From contig OY776128.1 of NCBI GenBank assembly GCA_963675135.1, positions 70,934,670-70,998,669 of the forward strand: 64,000 nucleotides of DNA, written 5' to 3'. This DNA is from Galeopsis tetrahit. Lineage: Eukaryota; Streptophyta; Magnoliopsida; Lamiales; Lamiaceae. Each line of letters opens with the position of its first letter. The stretch's first letter is position 1. Made by a program: the position numbers and the translations under genes. Shown here piece by piece: positions 36,633 to 47,719 of this stretch. The notes under the pieces were generated by a model. It searched no databases and was not told where the DNA came from. It saw only the letters and a list, made by a program, of their open reading frames with translations.

Positions 36633-36985
36633 TGAAATTAATTGAGTTTTGATACCCTTATTTAATTAAATTAATTAGAGGAACTAAACATTAATTATTA
36701 AATAATTAAACATGACATAGTCGATCTACTCTTGGAGTAGATAAACGAATGATTCAACTTTGAGTTTGAGTGGTGGGAAGGTGAAGGGTCACCTATCTCA
36801 CATAGTAAGTCCACAAAACATTTAAGAACTTTAAAGACATTGAAATGAACATGGAATTCAACCATGTATTAGGTGTACACTCCCCAAAAGGCCACACGCG
36901 CGCGCGCCCCGTCCAACAGGTTTGGCTTCGGCAATTATTTGAGGCCCGCGTTCAAACCTGTTGTGTTGAGCACTATCCCGGGCGT
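36633..36985 (+). mobile_element. Partial LTR relative of 11526 element
   Basis: It shares a series of blocks with the solo LTR at 11526-12395: GTTTTGATACCC, AACTAAACATTAATTA, TAGTCGATCTACTC, GAGTGGTGGGAAGGTGAA, ACACTCCC, the CGCGCGCCCCGTC region and TTTGAGGCC. It lacks the downstream half, so it is a diverged, truncated copy. Confidence 0.45.
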
Positions 36986-37487
36986 ATCCAACTATATATA
37001 TAGATGCTTATAAAATTGAAAAAAAAAAAGAAGAGAAATCTAGATGGCTGGGCGGGCTACAGCCCTTCCCAGCCATCACATAGCCACATAGGTCCGCTCT
37101 TGCCCTTACCGGCGTAACCTACTAATAATCTGATACATATATTCGAATTAATAGCTAGACTCAGTTACATAGAATATAACAATACGCAAGAGTTTTTTAT
37201 GATATGATGTCTAATATTTACTTTTTGTGAAGGAGACTTGAACATATATTTTTTGAAATAGTAATTGCACTAAATTATTTCAAAAGGTTGTATCCTTAAT
37301 TTTTCCTTTGTATCATACATTTAGATAATAGAATAATAAAGTGGAGTACAAGCAAAGTTACATATGATGTATGGAAATTAAAATTATAAAGTGGAGTACA
37401 AGCAAAGTTGCATGTGATGTAAGAAATCATATTTTCCACCTACAACAATTATATATGCATTTGCTGCTGGATACCACTGTTCCTGTG
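36986..37487. other. Intergenic DNA left of Copia 1
   Basis: No gene is recognised. A local direct repeat AAAGTGGAGTACAAGCAAAG occurs twice (about 37339 and 37388). Confidence 0.4.
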
Positions 37488-37492
37488 CAAAG

Positions 37493-37686
37493 TATAGAGG
37501 AACAATGAAGGGAGAAATTATTATTTCATTGAATAATAGTAAAGAGTACATGAAGGAAGTATTTATAGATACAAAACATATCTATCCTAAATCTATAATT
37601 AAGAAAAATAAAGATTTACAAGATATATAAAATATATTATACAAGATATATATAATATCTCTTAATATATTTATATATGCCTAATA
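37493..37686 (-). repeat. 3' LTR of Copia 1
   Basis: Starts TATAGAGGAAC and ends TATGCCTAATA on the plus strand; 193 of 194 positions equal the other LTR. Confidence 0.93.
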
Positions 37687-37693
37687 CGCCCCC

Positions 37694-40600
37694 TCAAGAT
37701 GGAGTACCGTAGGAGAGTCCAATCTTGATCATCAACATTTGAAGACGAGAACGAGCAAGAGGCTTTGTGAGAGCATCGGCTAGTTGGTCTTCGGAAGACA
37801 CATGTGAAACACGTAACTGAGTTGTTTTGATCAAATCTCGAACGAAGTGATAGTCAATGGCAATGTGTTTCATCCGAGAGTGAAAAACTGGGTTGGAGCA
37901 AAGATACGTCGCACCAATATTGTCGCAGTAGATGGCAGGGAGAGTTTTGATGGAAATGCATAGTTCTTGAAAGAGAGATTTTAACCATTGTACCTCAGAA
38001 GCTGCTGATGCAATTGCCCTATATTCTGCTTCAGTGGAGGAGCGAGCAACCGACTTTTGTTTCTTAGAAGACCATGAGATGGGATTTGGTCCAAGAAAGA
38101 CAATATAGACACTTGTCGACGTACGATCATCAGTGTTTCCGGCCCAATCAGCATCCGTGAAGCAGTGAAGTGAGTCAGATGGGTTGGGGCGGAGGGTAAT
38201 TCCAACATCTCTAGTTCCATTAAGATATCGAAGGAGGCGTTTTACAGTGCCCCAATGAGTTGTGGTGGGAGCATGCATGAATTGAGACAATTTATGCACA
38301 GCAAAAGCAATATCAGGTCTAGTAAGTTGGAGGTATTGGAGACTTCCAAGAACTTGGCGATATTGGGTAATATCAGTGGGCGGTGTTCCATCAGAAAGAG
38401 ATAAACGAGTAGAGGTGGAGAGAGGGGTTTGGACAGGTTTGGAAGTGAGCATATTATATTTGGTGAGTAGGTCAATGATATACTTACGTTGGGAGAGAAA
38501 GCAAGTTTTCTTAGTACGGAGTACTTCCACACCTAAGAAATAGGAAAGTGAGCCTAAGTCTTTGACAGAGAACTTTGTACTAAGGTCTGAGGCCACTTTT
38601 GTGAGGAATGAGGTGTTGTTTCCTGTAAGGATTAGATCATCAACATACACGAGAAAATATGCAGTTATACCGGATTTGTTGTAAACAAAGAGAGACTCAT
38701 CAGATTTGGTGTGAATGAAGCCAATACTCTCCAAGAAGGTTCGAAGAGAAAAATACCAAGTTCGAGGTGCTTGTTTTAGGCCATAGATGGATTTATGTAA
38801 CTTGCACACATATGTAGGGAAGGTTTTGTCAACAAACCCAGGTGGTTGAGCCATAAATACAGATTCGGCTAAGGAACCGTGAAGGAAAGCATTATTCACA
38901 TCGAACTGACGAAGTGGCCAATCTTTAGTGACTGCAATACTCAAGACTGCTCGAATGGTTGCTGGTTTGACCACAGGACTAAATGTTTCAGAAAAGTCAA
39001 CCCCAGGGCGTTGGTGAAAGCCTTTGGCGACAAGTCGAGCTTTGAACTTATCTAAGGAACCGTCCGGTTTTCGTTTGATGCGGAAGACCCACTTCGAACC
39101 AATAATGTTTGTAGAATCATCAGGTGGTACTAAATCCCAAGTACCATTTTTTAGAAGGGCATTAAATTCAGATGACAGGGCCTCCCTCCATCGTTCATCT
39201 TTTAATGCCTGAGAGACGCAGCTAGGTTCAGTGTCAGAAGATAAAGTAGAAGATAGGCCATACCTCAGATTTGGTTTGAAGATGTTGTTTTGGGCTCGGG
39301 TGACCATTCGAGTGAGTTGTTGTACCGGTGGGGATGGCAGTGAGGGAGCATCTGGTGACTCGAGATCAAGGGTTTGTATCGTGGAATTAGGGTTTGGAGG
39401 TGATGGGGGTGTATTTAGTAGGCTGGGGGGTGCAGCAGGGGTGGACGTTGGGCTGGGGGGTGTACTTAGTGAGTTGGAGGGTACAGCAAGGCTGGACGTT
39501 GGGCTAGGTGGTGTATTAAGCGGAACAGGGGGTGCATGAAGCGGGTGTGGTGGGGGGGTTGAGTTGACGTCGAGAGGGGGTATATTTTGGGGAGGGGGTG
39601 TATTCGTAAATGTTGGGGGTGGGGCTGGATTAGTAGGTAAGGAAGGGGGTGTATGAAGCAGATTGGGTGGTGGAAAGAGCATAACAGTAGAGTTTTTTGG
39701 TGGGCAGGGGGGTGTATTTACTAATTCGGGGGGTGTATCAATTAATTCAGTGGGTGTATTCGAAATGGCTGTGGGAGTGGCTAAAGGAAATATATTTTCA
39801 ACGAATTGAACATGACGAGATGTATATATTCTTTTGGTGTTTAAGTCAAGGCATAGGTAGGCACTTTGGGTAAGAGAGTATCCAATGAAGATACAAGGGG
39901 TGGATCGAGGTTCTAATTTGTGGGAGGTGTAGGGGCGAAGCCAAGGATAGCATAAGCAACCAAAGACACGAAGTTTAGACAGGTTAGGAGTTTGTTTTAG
40001 GAGATATTGATAAGAGGATTGCATGTTTAACTTGGGTTTAGGGAGGCGGTTTATAACATAGGTTGCAGCACAGACGGCGTGAGGCCAATAAGTGAGAGGC
40101 ATGGACGCATGATGTAAGAGGGCTAAGGCTGTATCAACAACATGTCTGTGACGACGTTCAGACATGCCATTATGTTCAGGAGTGTGGGGTGGAGTAGTTA
40201 GGTGGGAGATTCCATGGGTTTGAAGGAGGGATCGTAGGGCAATGAATTCACCCCCGTTGTCAGTATAGAGGGTTTTGATTTTGGTGTTGTAGAAGTTTTC
40301 CACAATGTTTTTAAAGGATGTAAAAGTGGGGAGGACATCAGATTTGCGTTTTAGGGGGTAAATCCATATATATTTACTAAAGTGATCAACAAAAATGACA
40401 TAATATTTGAAGCCATCATCTGACTGGACAGGAGATGACCAAACATCAGAGTAAATGACCTCAAGGGGGGTGGTAGAGATAATGCTGGAATCGTAAAATG
40501 GGAGTTTATGACTTTTTATACAATTGCAGGAGTTACAGTGCAAAGGGTTTGAGGTCGTAGTTGGTAAACTAAACCTGGATAAGGTGTGAGACAGGATTTT

Positions 40601-41665
40601 AGAGGATGGATGGCCTAGACGAGCATGCCATATGGTGGTAGGTTGTTTTTCGGAGATAGAGGCTGTGGGTGAAGTAGATGCACGAGTCGGCCATACGTAG
40701 AGATTATCCACGCGACTCCCTGTGAGGAGAATGGTCCCCGTTTTACCATCCCGCACCTGAAAATAAGTAGAGCTGAAGATAATGTTAACATCATTATCTC
40801 GACACAAGGTTGAAACGGAAATAAGATTTTTGGCCATTTGTGGAACAACAAGGACATTTGAGAATTTCAACATATCAACATGAGGAAACGACAAGGAACC
40901 AACGTGCGAAATATGTAAACCGTTACCATCACCGATGACTACATCATCCGAACCGGAATATGGAGAGGAAACTAATAAATTTTGAGGGTGAGTTGTGATA
41001 TGATGAGAGGCCCCGGAGTCTAGGATCCAAGGGATGGAGTGGGTATGTGAAATGACCGAGTAGACGGAGGTGGTGTATGTACTAGCAGGATGGGTGTATG
41101 AACTGGGTGGGGTGTATGAACTGGGTGGGGTGTATGTAGTAGTGAAGTTGGTGCGTAGATGCGGGGGGGCGGTGTATTTACCAGAGTTGGGGGTGCTGTG
41201 TTTACTGGATAAGTGGGTGAGGTTAATTGGTGGGGTGTATTTACCAGAATGGTGGGTGTGATGTCCTGGTGAGTAAGGACCGAGTTGACTCGGTGAGTTG
41301 GGACCGAGTTGACTCGGTGAGTTCTGGATCTGGGCAGCAAGCGTAGGTGGGAGTTCTGGGCATGTCTTCACGGTGTGGCCTTGAACGCGACACAATTGAC
41401 ATGTGGGTGGTGTTTGATACCGGCGGTTGGAGGGAACTCCGGCGAACAAGGCCGACGCCGATCTATTCGACGCAAATAAGTGGGCTGCAGATTTGTCCGC
41501 GAGCGAACGCAATGCAATAAAGATGTCCGTTTTGCGGGAGGAGGCGTCGGCAACCATGGCCGACGATGGGCTTGACGCCATGGATACGAGCGGCAGAAGG
41601 TGGGCTGCAAGCAGCTGGGGTGCACGGGACGAGGCTGCCATGGATGAGCGGTGGGAAGCTGCCAT
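37694..41665 (-). CDS. Copia pol polyprotein, uninterrupted, gag-less
   Basis: A 1323-residue open frame. In order: a Ser/Ala-rich N-terminus; a zinc knuckle C89-x2-C-x4-H-x4-C102; a Pro/Thr-rich linker; protease with DSG at residue 216; a GAG-pre-integrase HxRLGHP motif and CNSCNC; the integrase core with acidic residues near 425, 470 (TDNGGEF) and 505; a long TPP-rich linker; reverse transcriptase with YVDD near 1008; and RNase H (STEAEYR, YCDN) near 1213-1245. A normal Copia gag would add some 250-300 residues before the zinc knuckle; here only the knuckle remains, and just 387 bp separate the LTR from the ATG at 41665. The polymerase enzymes could be functional, but particle formation would need gag from another element. 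Confidence 0.9.
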   Translation of the reverse strand: MAASHRSSMAASSRAPQLLAAHLLPLVSMASSPSSAMVADASSRKTDIFIALRSLADKSAAHLFASNRSASALFAGVPSNRRYQTPPTCQLCRVQGHTVKTCPELPPTLAAQIQNSPSQLGPNSPSQLGPYSPGHHTHHSGKYTPPINLTHLSSKHSTPNSGKYTAPPHLRTNFTTTYTPPSSYTPPSSYTHPASTYTTSVYSVISHTHSIPWILDSGASHHITTHPQNLLVSSPYSGSDDVVIGDGNGLHISHVGSLSFPHVDMLKFSNVLVVPQMAKNLISVSTLCRDNDVNIIFSSTYFQVRDGKTGTILLTGSRVDNLYVWPTRASTSPTASISEKQPTTIWHARLGHPSSKILSHTLSRFSLPTTTSNPLHCNSCNCIKSHKLPFYDSSIISTTPLEVIYSDVWSSPVQSDDGFKYYVIFVDHFSKYIWIYPLKRKSDVLPTFTSFKNIVENFYNTKIKTLYTDNGGEFIALRSLLQTHGISHLTTPPHTPEHNGMSERRHRHVVDTALALLHHASMPLTYWPHAVCAATYVINRLPKPKLNMQSSYQYLLKQTPNLSKLRVFGCLCYPWLRPYTSHKLEPRSTPCIFIGYSLTQSAYLCLDLNTKRIYTSRHVQFVENIFPLATPTAISNTPTELIDTPPELVNTPPCPPKNSTVMLFPPPNLLHTPPSLPTNPAPPPTFTNTPPPQNIPPLDVNSTPPPHPLHAPPVPLNTPPSPTSSLAVPSNSLSTPPSPTSTPAAPPSLLNTPPSPPNPNSTIQTLDLESPDAPSLPSPPVQQLTRMVTRAQNNIFKPNLRYGLSSTLSSDTEPSCVSQALKDERWREALSSEFNALLKNGTWDLVPPDDSTNIIGSKWVFRIKRKPDGSLDKFKARLVAKGFHQRPGVDFSETFSPVVKPATIRAVLSIAVTKDWPLRQFDVNNAFLHGSLAESVFMAQPPGFVDKTFPTYVCKLHKSIYGLKQAPRTWYFSLRTFLESIGFIHTKSDESLFVYNKSGITAYFLVYVDDLILTGNNTSFLTKVASDLSTKFSVKDLGSLSYFLGVEVLRTKKTCFLSQRKYIIDLLTKYNMLTSKPVQTPLSTSTRLSLSDGTPPTDITQYRQVLGSLQYLQLTRPDIAFAVHKLSQFMHAPTTTHWGTVKRLLRYLNGTRDVGITLRPNPSDSLHCFTDADWAGNTDDRTSTSVYIVFLGPNPISWSSKKQKSVARSSTEAEYRAIASAASEVQWLKSLFQELCISIKTLPAIYCDNIGATYLCSNPVFHSRMKHIAIDYHFVRDLIKTTQLRVSHVSSEDQLADALTKPLARSRLQMLMIKIGLSYGTPS

Positions 41666-42039
41666 TGATGGGAGCTTTGATGAAGAAATTGTTGGGGGAG
41701 GTGCAATCGGAAGTTTAGATTGCTGTGGAGTAAAGTTCTTAGGCAGTATGTAGTTTAGATTGTTTGTGGGATGGGTTGCAGAAGAGAATTACTCTTTAGT
41801 TTAGATTGTTTGTGGGATGGGTTGCAGAAGAGAATTACTTTTCTTGGGATTCACGTGGGTATGTGAAGAAGATGATGGTTCTTCTTGAGAAATCTTCTGT
41901 GACTAAAGAATTAAGAAGAGGATGTGGGCGGTTGAAGGAACCGAGATTGGGAAGGGTGGTAGCCGGGAGTTTTGAACGACGTTGGACGTCGGACAACGAC
42001 TACAAGGGAGGGTGTCGGATCTAGGCGTTAGCCGTACGA

Positions 42040-42052
42040 CTCGTTGATATCA
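42040..42052 (-). other. Primer-binding site of Copia 1
   Basis: On the minus strand, directly after the 5' LTR, TGATATCA aligns with the TGGTATCAGAGC primer site for initiator-Met tRNA, with a mismatch and a diverged second half. Confidence 0.55.
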
Positions 42053-42246
42053 TATAGAGGAACAATGAATGGAGAAATTATTATTTCATTGAATAATAGT
42101 AAAGAGTACATGAAGGAAGTATTTATAGATACAAAACATATCTATCCTAAATCTATAATTAAGAAAAATAAAGATTTACAAGATATATAAAATATATTAT
42201 ACAAGATATATATAATATCTCTTAATATATTTATATATGCCTAATA
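42053..42246 (-). repeat. 5' LTR of Copia 1
   Basis: 194 bp, one mismatch to the partner LTR. It should carry the promoter of the element. Confidence 0.93.
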
Positions 42247-42330
42247 CAAAGTATGTATACAATATTTTGTTACATATTTTGGGTTGATTGGGTAGAGTAT
42301 ACTGAAAATATCGAATCATCCCGTCAAAAT

Positions 42331-42491
42331 TTTAATATACATATACCTTTTCATATTGAAAAATTAATATCGTCAAAATTTTGATATATTTCATACCATC
42401 CATACATACCAAAAGAAATTAGAGTATTTAATATACATATACCTTTTCATATTGAAAAATTAATATCGTCAAAATTTTGATATATTTCATA
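42331..42491 (+). repeat. 96-bp tandem duplication interrupted by CACTA
   Basis: A unit starting TTTAATATACATATACCTTT begins at 42331 and again at 42427, a period of 96 bp. The second unit is interrupted at 42491 by the CACTA element and resumes at 46571 with ACCATCCATACATACCAAAA to about 46606. The first unit shows the undisturbed junction TTTCATACCATCC. Confidence 0.85.
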
Positions 42492-43575
42492 CACTACAAA
42501 AAATTGTTCAAATAACGAGGGGAATTGACGAGGGGTATTTCACCCTTGCTATTTGGCGAGGGATTTAAAGAGGGGCACAAATAAAGAGGGAATTGGCGAG
42601 GGGCGGAATCACACTCGCTAATTAGCGAGTGGAAAAAGATGCACTTGCGTATTGGCGAGGGATTTGGCGACGACGTGTTTTGCACTCGCTCATTGGCGAG
42701 TGCATTGTGGCCCTCGAAAACTGGCGACGGTCCCCCACTCGCTAATTGGCGAGGGGGGTGGGGCCCTCATAAATGCCCTCGCCTAAGGCCCAATTAAAAC
42801 CCCACTTCGTTCCCCAAATTCGTACAGCCGTAGCTTCCTCCCCCACAAAAACATATGCGCCGCTGCCTCCTCCACCCCGCCACCGCTGCTGCCGGAGCTA
42901 CTGATCGAGACTAATTTTTGGATATTTGTGTTCTACACTTCGAGGGGTTCATTTCTACGGTAAATTTATGTGTTTTTATTGATTAAATTAAAAGTTGTAT
43001 ATATATGTTTATACATGCATATATATATATATATATGCATGTATATAGTTTTGTTGCGTAATGTTAGGATTGTAATTATGTTAGAAAAATATGTATATTG
43101 TTAATTAGGATTAATTAAGATTGTTAATTGATGAAAGTTATAAAAATTGTTAATTGTTATGAATGTGTTAATATAATTATTGTTATGTTTTATATATGCA
43201 TGTATATATATGTGTTAATTATTAATTGGTGTGTTAATTGTTATGCATGAATGTGTTAATTGGGAGAATTAATGTTATAATTAATTGTTGGAAATAAGTG
43301 AAATTAAATCGATGTTGGAGGCCGGGATGAGTTGTTTGTTTGTTGTAGATTGTGCGTTCCGACTTGAGTAATTTTACTCGAGTCGGAAATGGATGCACTA
43401 GGAACCTAAATATTTGGTGATACGATAGATTTAGATGAAACTCTGCCGAAATTTTTAAAAATATATATATAAATTATATATATTTATATTAATTAGAACA
43501 GTATAGTAATCAATGTTTAATTTCCAAAATACATTTGAAACAGATCGATTAACATGAATTATTCAAGTCGTATGG

Positions 43576-44936
43576 ATGTATAGCCCAAGATTGGTCAATG
43601 GGATTATGAGCCCCGAATTTATTAGTGGTGTAAATGGATTTATTGTAGCTGCCACTAGTAATCCGAATTCGATTTGGGAAGGAAAAATTAGGTGTCCTTG
43701 CTCGAAAGCTAGATGTCGAAATGAGACTTATAGAGATCCTAATGAAGTGAAGTCTCATTTATATCGAAATGGGTTTACACGAAATTATTATAATTGGATT
43801 TATCACGGTGAAGAGAGTTGGGGTCCACGTCCATTTCAAAACACTAGTGAATTTGCGTTAACTTCAAATGAAGTTGACCCTATGGGATCTAGCTCGTACC
43901 ACACTATGGTAGAAGAATTAATGGGTGACACAAACATTGATTTTGGAATCAACGCGGAAGAGGAGACACATAATGAAGAACCCCCTAACGAGAATGCGTC
44001 ACAGTTCTACGACATGCTTCGTGCAGCGGACCAAGACTTGTATCCCGGTTGTGAATCTCATTCGCAGTTGTCGTTCAATTCCAGATTGTTGAATATTAAA
44101 ACCGAAAACAGATTTTCTGAAAGGGGATACAATCAAGTCGTTGAGTTGATTCGTGAGATTTGTCCTTCAGAAAATAAGGTTCCCAAGAAATTTAACGACA
44201 CCAAACACTTGATGAGTGGGATGGGTCTTCCGGTAGAAAGGATTCATTGTTGTGCACAGAACTTCATGTTATTTTGGGGTGCAGACAGCGAACTAGAGTT
44301 CTGTAAGATTTGTGGTGGATCACGGTATAAGCCGAGTAGGGTTGATGCAGATGGTCGGTTGAAAATGAAACGCCCGGTTAAGGAGATGTTCTACTTTCCC
44401 ATAATTCCTCGTTTGCAAAGATTGTACATGTCCAAGGCCACTGCGAAGGATATGACATGGCATGCCTCGTGCAGTTCTGATGACTCTGGTGTTATGCGTC
44501 ACCCTGCAGACTCGTTGGCTTGGAAGCATTTGGACCGTTCGTATCCTGATTTTGCAGCTGAAATTAGGAATGTTAGGTTGGGCTTGAGCACAGACGGTTT
44601 TGCACCGTTTGGAATGACGGGGAAGCAATATTCGTCATGACCAGTTATTCTTACTCCGTACAATCTACCCCCGTGGTTATGCATGAAAGATCAATTCATG
44701 TTTCTTTCGATTCTTGTGCCCGGACCAAAAAGTCCGAAGGACAAGCTTGATGTGTTTTTACAACCTCTGATAGCTGATTTGAAATTTTTATGGGAAAATG
44801 GGGTGCAAACGTACGACGTCTCTAGGAAGCAAAACTTTTTGATGAGAGCTGCACTGATTTGGACCATTAGCGACTTTCCAGTTTTGCTAGACATAAAGGG
44901 GGATCTCGTGGGGCAGCCGAGGTGGCCAGACGGATT
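43576..44936 (+). pseudogene. CACTA TNP2-type transposase, truncated
   Basis: The first frame (43576-44640, 354 codons) contains the transposase-associated domain (SIWEGKIRCPCSKARCRNET, then HLYRNGFTRNYYNWIYHGE) and the start of the TNP2 domain (NFMLFWGADSELEFCKICGG). It ends at a TGA (44638-44640) where the family has a Trp codon. The same frame continues past it as PVILTPYNLPPWLCMKDQF and on to ISDFPVLLDIKG, then diverges from the family at GDLVGQPRWPDGL, right before a GTAAGT donor (44937). The rest of the TNP2 catalytic region is absent. Not functional as read. Confidence 0.85.
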
Positions 44937-45011
44937 GTAAGTATTTATGTTCAATTATAAGTAATTTGAGTTCATTTTAATTAATTTAGTTTTATGTTTT
45001 TCAAAATATAG

Positions 45012-45675
45012 GAGGAGAGGACGGGACGACCAGCTTACGACTGGGAGATTATCGAATATTACCACCGTTACACTAACGGAACGTACACATACGGGCATAT
45101 GGGTGATATTCTGGTAAGTGTATACATATATTATATTAAATATAATATTTAATTGTATTGACATGTATATTAACAAAATTTTACATATGCACATATAGGA
45201 TCAGGTGCAAGAGGAATTGTCACATCTCACCCAGCCGTCATCTGATCATGATCCTTCAGATGATGGTTCCAGCAGCCAGACCCCACCCTTGCCGGAAATG
45301 TCTGAGTTGTTCGTGAATAAAGTTGGAAGATCTCACGGTCGCGTGAAGGGTCTTGGGCAACTAGGAAAGAACAGACGTGTCACTTCTGGTCCTGGTGAGA
45401 CATCTTTCGGTACGTCGTTTGGACGATTTAGCCAGGCCGACATCGACAATGCTCTTTTGGAAGAGCGGAGGGCTAGTCAAGAGAGAGAGCGTCTCTTACG
45501 TGAAGAACTGCAGCAATCAGTCACTCAGACGGAGGAGCGCTTACGTCAAGAGTTTGCGCGTCAGATGGCATCACAGATGGAAGAAATGATGAGCCAGTTC
45601 AGAGGGGGGTCGGGTAACGGGAAGGGTGCTAGGAATGATGATGGCGATGATGATGACGTTGCTGATGGTCGATGA
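45012..45675 (+). pseudogene. CACTA C-terminal transposase_24-like exons
   Basis: Two exons. Exon 45012-45113 begins after an ATAG acceptor and reads GRPAYDWEIIEYYHRYTNGT, then TYTYGHMGDIL before GTAAGT. Exon 45199-45675 begins after ATATAG with DQVQEELSHL. It passes GRSHGRVKGLGQLGKNRR, similar to the KGRVYGLG motif of plant transposase_24 proteins, and ends in a Glu/Arg coiled coil (residues EERRASQERERLLREEL) and an acidic tail. It probably descends from the accessory DNA-binding or C-terminal product of the element. The junction with the upstream TNP2 part is out of frame after deletion. Confidence 0.65.
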
Positions 45676-45800
45676 TTGATACATTTTAAGTTATGTTGTC
45701 TTGTTGGATTTTAAAAAATTGATGAAGTTATTTGGGATTTTTTTTTTATGTTGTGTACTTGAATTGAAGTGAACGTACGAGACAATGTTTTATTTTAATG

Positions 45801-45880
45801 GTTTTAATTCATATTGCTTGTGTGTGATTAATTAAGTATTGTTTTAATTCATATTGCTTGTGTGTGATTAATTAAGTATT
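45801..45880 (+). repeat. 40-bp perfect tandem duplication
   Basis: GTTTTAATTCATATTGCTTG plus the following 20 bp occurs twice without difference. More distant AATTGAGTTAATA-type repeats follow to about 46300. All lie inside the CACTA element. Confidence 0.9.
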
Positions 45881-46369
45881 GATCTAATATATAAATGAAT
45901 TGAGTTAATAGCATATAGTTGGTAATTTATTAAATAAATTGAGTTAATAACATATAGTTGGTAATTGAGTTAATAAGTTATTAAATTTAGTAATGAAGGA
46001 CTTTTGTTAAATTAATTAAGTATTGAGCTAATATATAAATTAATTGAGTTAGTAATTTATTCAATTAATTGACTTAATTAATAATAAAAGAATAAAATTG
46101 AGTTAATACATACATAAGTATAAATTATTAAATTTAGTATTAATAAAGGGATTTGTTAAATAAATTGAGTTAATTAATAGATATATAAGTATAAGTTATT
46201 AAATTTAGTAATGAGGGGCTTTGTTAAATTAATTAAGTATTGAGCTAATATAATTAATTGAGTTAATAACATATAGTTGGTAATTTATTAAATTAATTGA
46301 GTTAAAGAATAAAAACAGAAATTAAAAGGGATAAATATATAATGCATTTAAAATATTACGACTAAAGCT

Positions 46370-46440
46370 CCTAGCTTAATTGGCACACGGGGGCGCATAA
46401 ACTCTTCAGATCCGGGAGGTCACAAGTTCAGGCGAGGGTG
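46370..46440 (+). mobile_element. tRNA-like SINE fragment inside CACTA
   Basis: CTAGCTTAATTGGCACACGG is a good pol III A box, and about 40 bp on GAGGTCACAAGTTCAGGC resembles the GGTCACGAGTTCGA B-box region of plant SINEs. The fragment abuts the GCGAGGG subterminal repeats. No poly(A) tail or target duplication was found. Confidence 0.4.
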
Positions 46441-46606
46441 CCCTCGCCAATAAATTAGCGAGGAGCACTTGGGCGACGGCGACTGCCCCTCGCCTCTTCT
46501 GTCGCCAAAACGCTTAAAGAGGGCAATTCCCTCGCCTTTGCCCTCTTTAAATGGGCTATGTTTTGTAGTGATACCATCCATACATACCAAAATAAATTAG
46601 AGTATT

Positions 46607-47711
46607 TACGGCATGGTACCAAAATATCGTAATACTGAAATACCAATTTTACTCTTATATACCAATATACTGAAATTCATTTGAATTTTTTAAAAATATT
46701 TTTCAATATTTCAAGAAGTTTGATATTTTTCTCACCCAAACTTGTGCTTTTGGCAAAAGTTTGCTGGCAAGGGAGGGTTTAGGGTTTAGGGAGTTTTTAG
46801 GTCAATTCTGCTTTAAATCTCAAATTCAATATGAAATTTAGTTTATTATACATTACATTCTCCCGCATTTGTCGATGTTATCAAACAAAGAAATATGCTT
46901 AAATTCATACTTGTGAAAATTTCAATAATTAATCCCACTCCGTTAAGTTTTGCCATTAGAAGGTGATTGATTTTTCTTTTTTAACTTTTCAGCAAGTATG
47001 TGGTATGTGCAGCATAGAAAAATGTAGTACGGTTTTTAGGGGGATCTGGTCGAAAGACCGGCCGGCGCCCACCCGATTGCCCTAAGTCTAATCCCTAATC
47101 ATGCGCAACACATGGAATTGGACCTTTCCTGTACTCAGTAGTATTATTTTCAACAAAAACCAATTCTTTAAATTGAAGGTAAGGAAAAAGTGGTAGTTTT
47201 TTTAAAACAATATAAAAAAATATTTTAGGAGAAAAATATAAGTATCAATTTTCAACTACAAAGTATTGACTTTTAAAAAAATAAAATCTCACTTAGTCCA
47301 ATTTTAGTGTTTTTTGGGCATTTCAATTTTAGTATTCTCATTTTTCTTTTTAAAAAGGATGCTCTTCCAGACTACCCCACATATTTTCTATACACCTTTT
47401 ACTCTGTTATTAATTTTTAATTTCTATTGTTGAAAATTTTAAGATAGTGAAGTTATTGTGGAATTCTATTAAAAAATAATTTTCTTATAATATTTCTATC
47501 GGTCTAATTTGATACATGTACTGTATTATTTTTTAAAAGAAAATGTCACCCAACAGATAAATTAAAGAAAGGGCTACCCCTAAAAAGAAAGAAGAAAAGA
47601 AAAGAAAAAAAAAAAAGAAAAGGAGAGAGAAGAATGTGTGGATTGTCATTGATTAATTGTATTGGGCTCCCCAAAAATGGAGTTGTGGGCCTTTTCTGAA
47701 ATATTGGCCCA
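46607..47711. other. AT-rich intergenic DNA
   Basis: No gene is recognised. A less AT-rich patch at about 47038-47090 (GATCTGGTCGAAAGACCGGC) forms a short hairpin of unknown meaning. Confidence 0.35.
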
Positions 47712-47719
47712 AAAATTAA

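Larger units (their letters stand above)
37493..42246 (-). mobile_element. Copia LTR retrotransposon 1, very young
   Basis: A 4754-bp element on the minus strand with 194-bp LTRs at 37493-37686 and 42053-42246 that differ at a single position. It is flanked by a perfect 5-bp duplication CAAAG (37488-37492 and 42247-42251). LTR ends are TA...TA rather than TG...CA. On the element's sense strand the 5' LTR is followed by TGATATCAACGAG, a weakened match to the initiator-Met tRNA primer site. A purine tract (complement of CGCCCCCTCAAG, 37687-37698) precedes the 3' LTR. Pol is intact but gag is nearly absent. Confidence 0.93.
42492..46570 (+). mobile_element. CACTA (En/Spm) element, internally deleted
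   Basis: 4079 bp from CACTACAAAAAATTG to TTTTGTAGTG, with a 3-bp duplication ATA (42489-42491 and 46571-46573). The first 250 bp and last 130 bp are dense in GGCGAGGG / GGCGAGTG subterminal repeats. The interior carries the N-terminal part of a TNP2-type transposase, broken by a stop, and then a short C-terminal coiled-coil part; the catalytic middle is missing. Confidence 0.9.

Noticed and set aside
39024..39539. Plus-strand frames opposite Copia 1 pol
   Set aside because: Shadows of the intact pol frame on the minus strand, produced by its Pro/Thr-rich linker.
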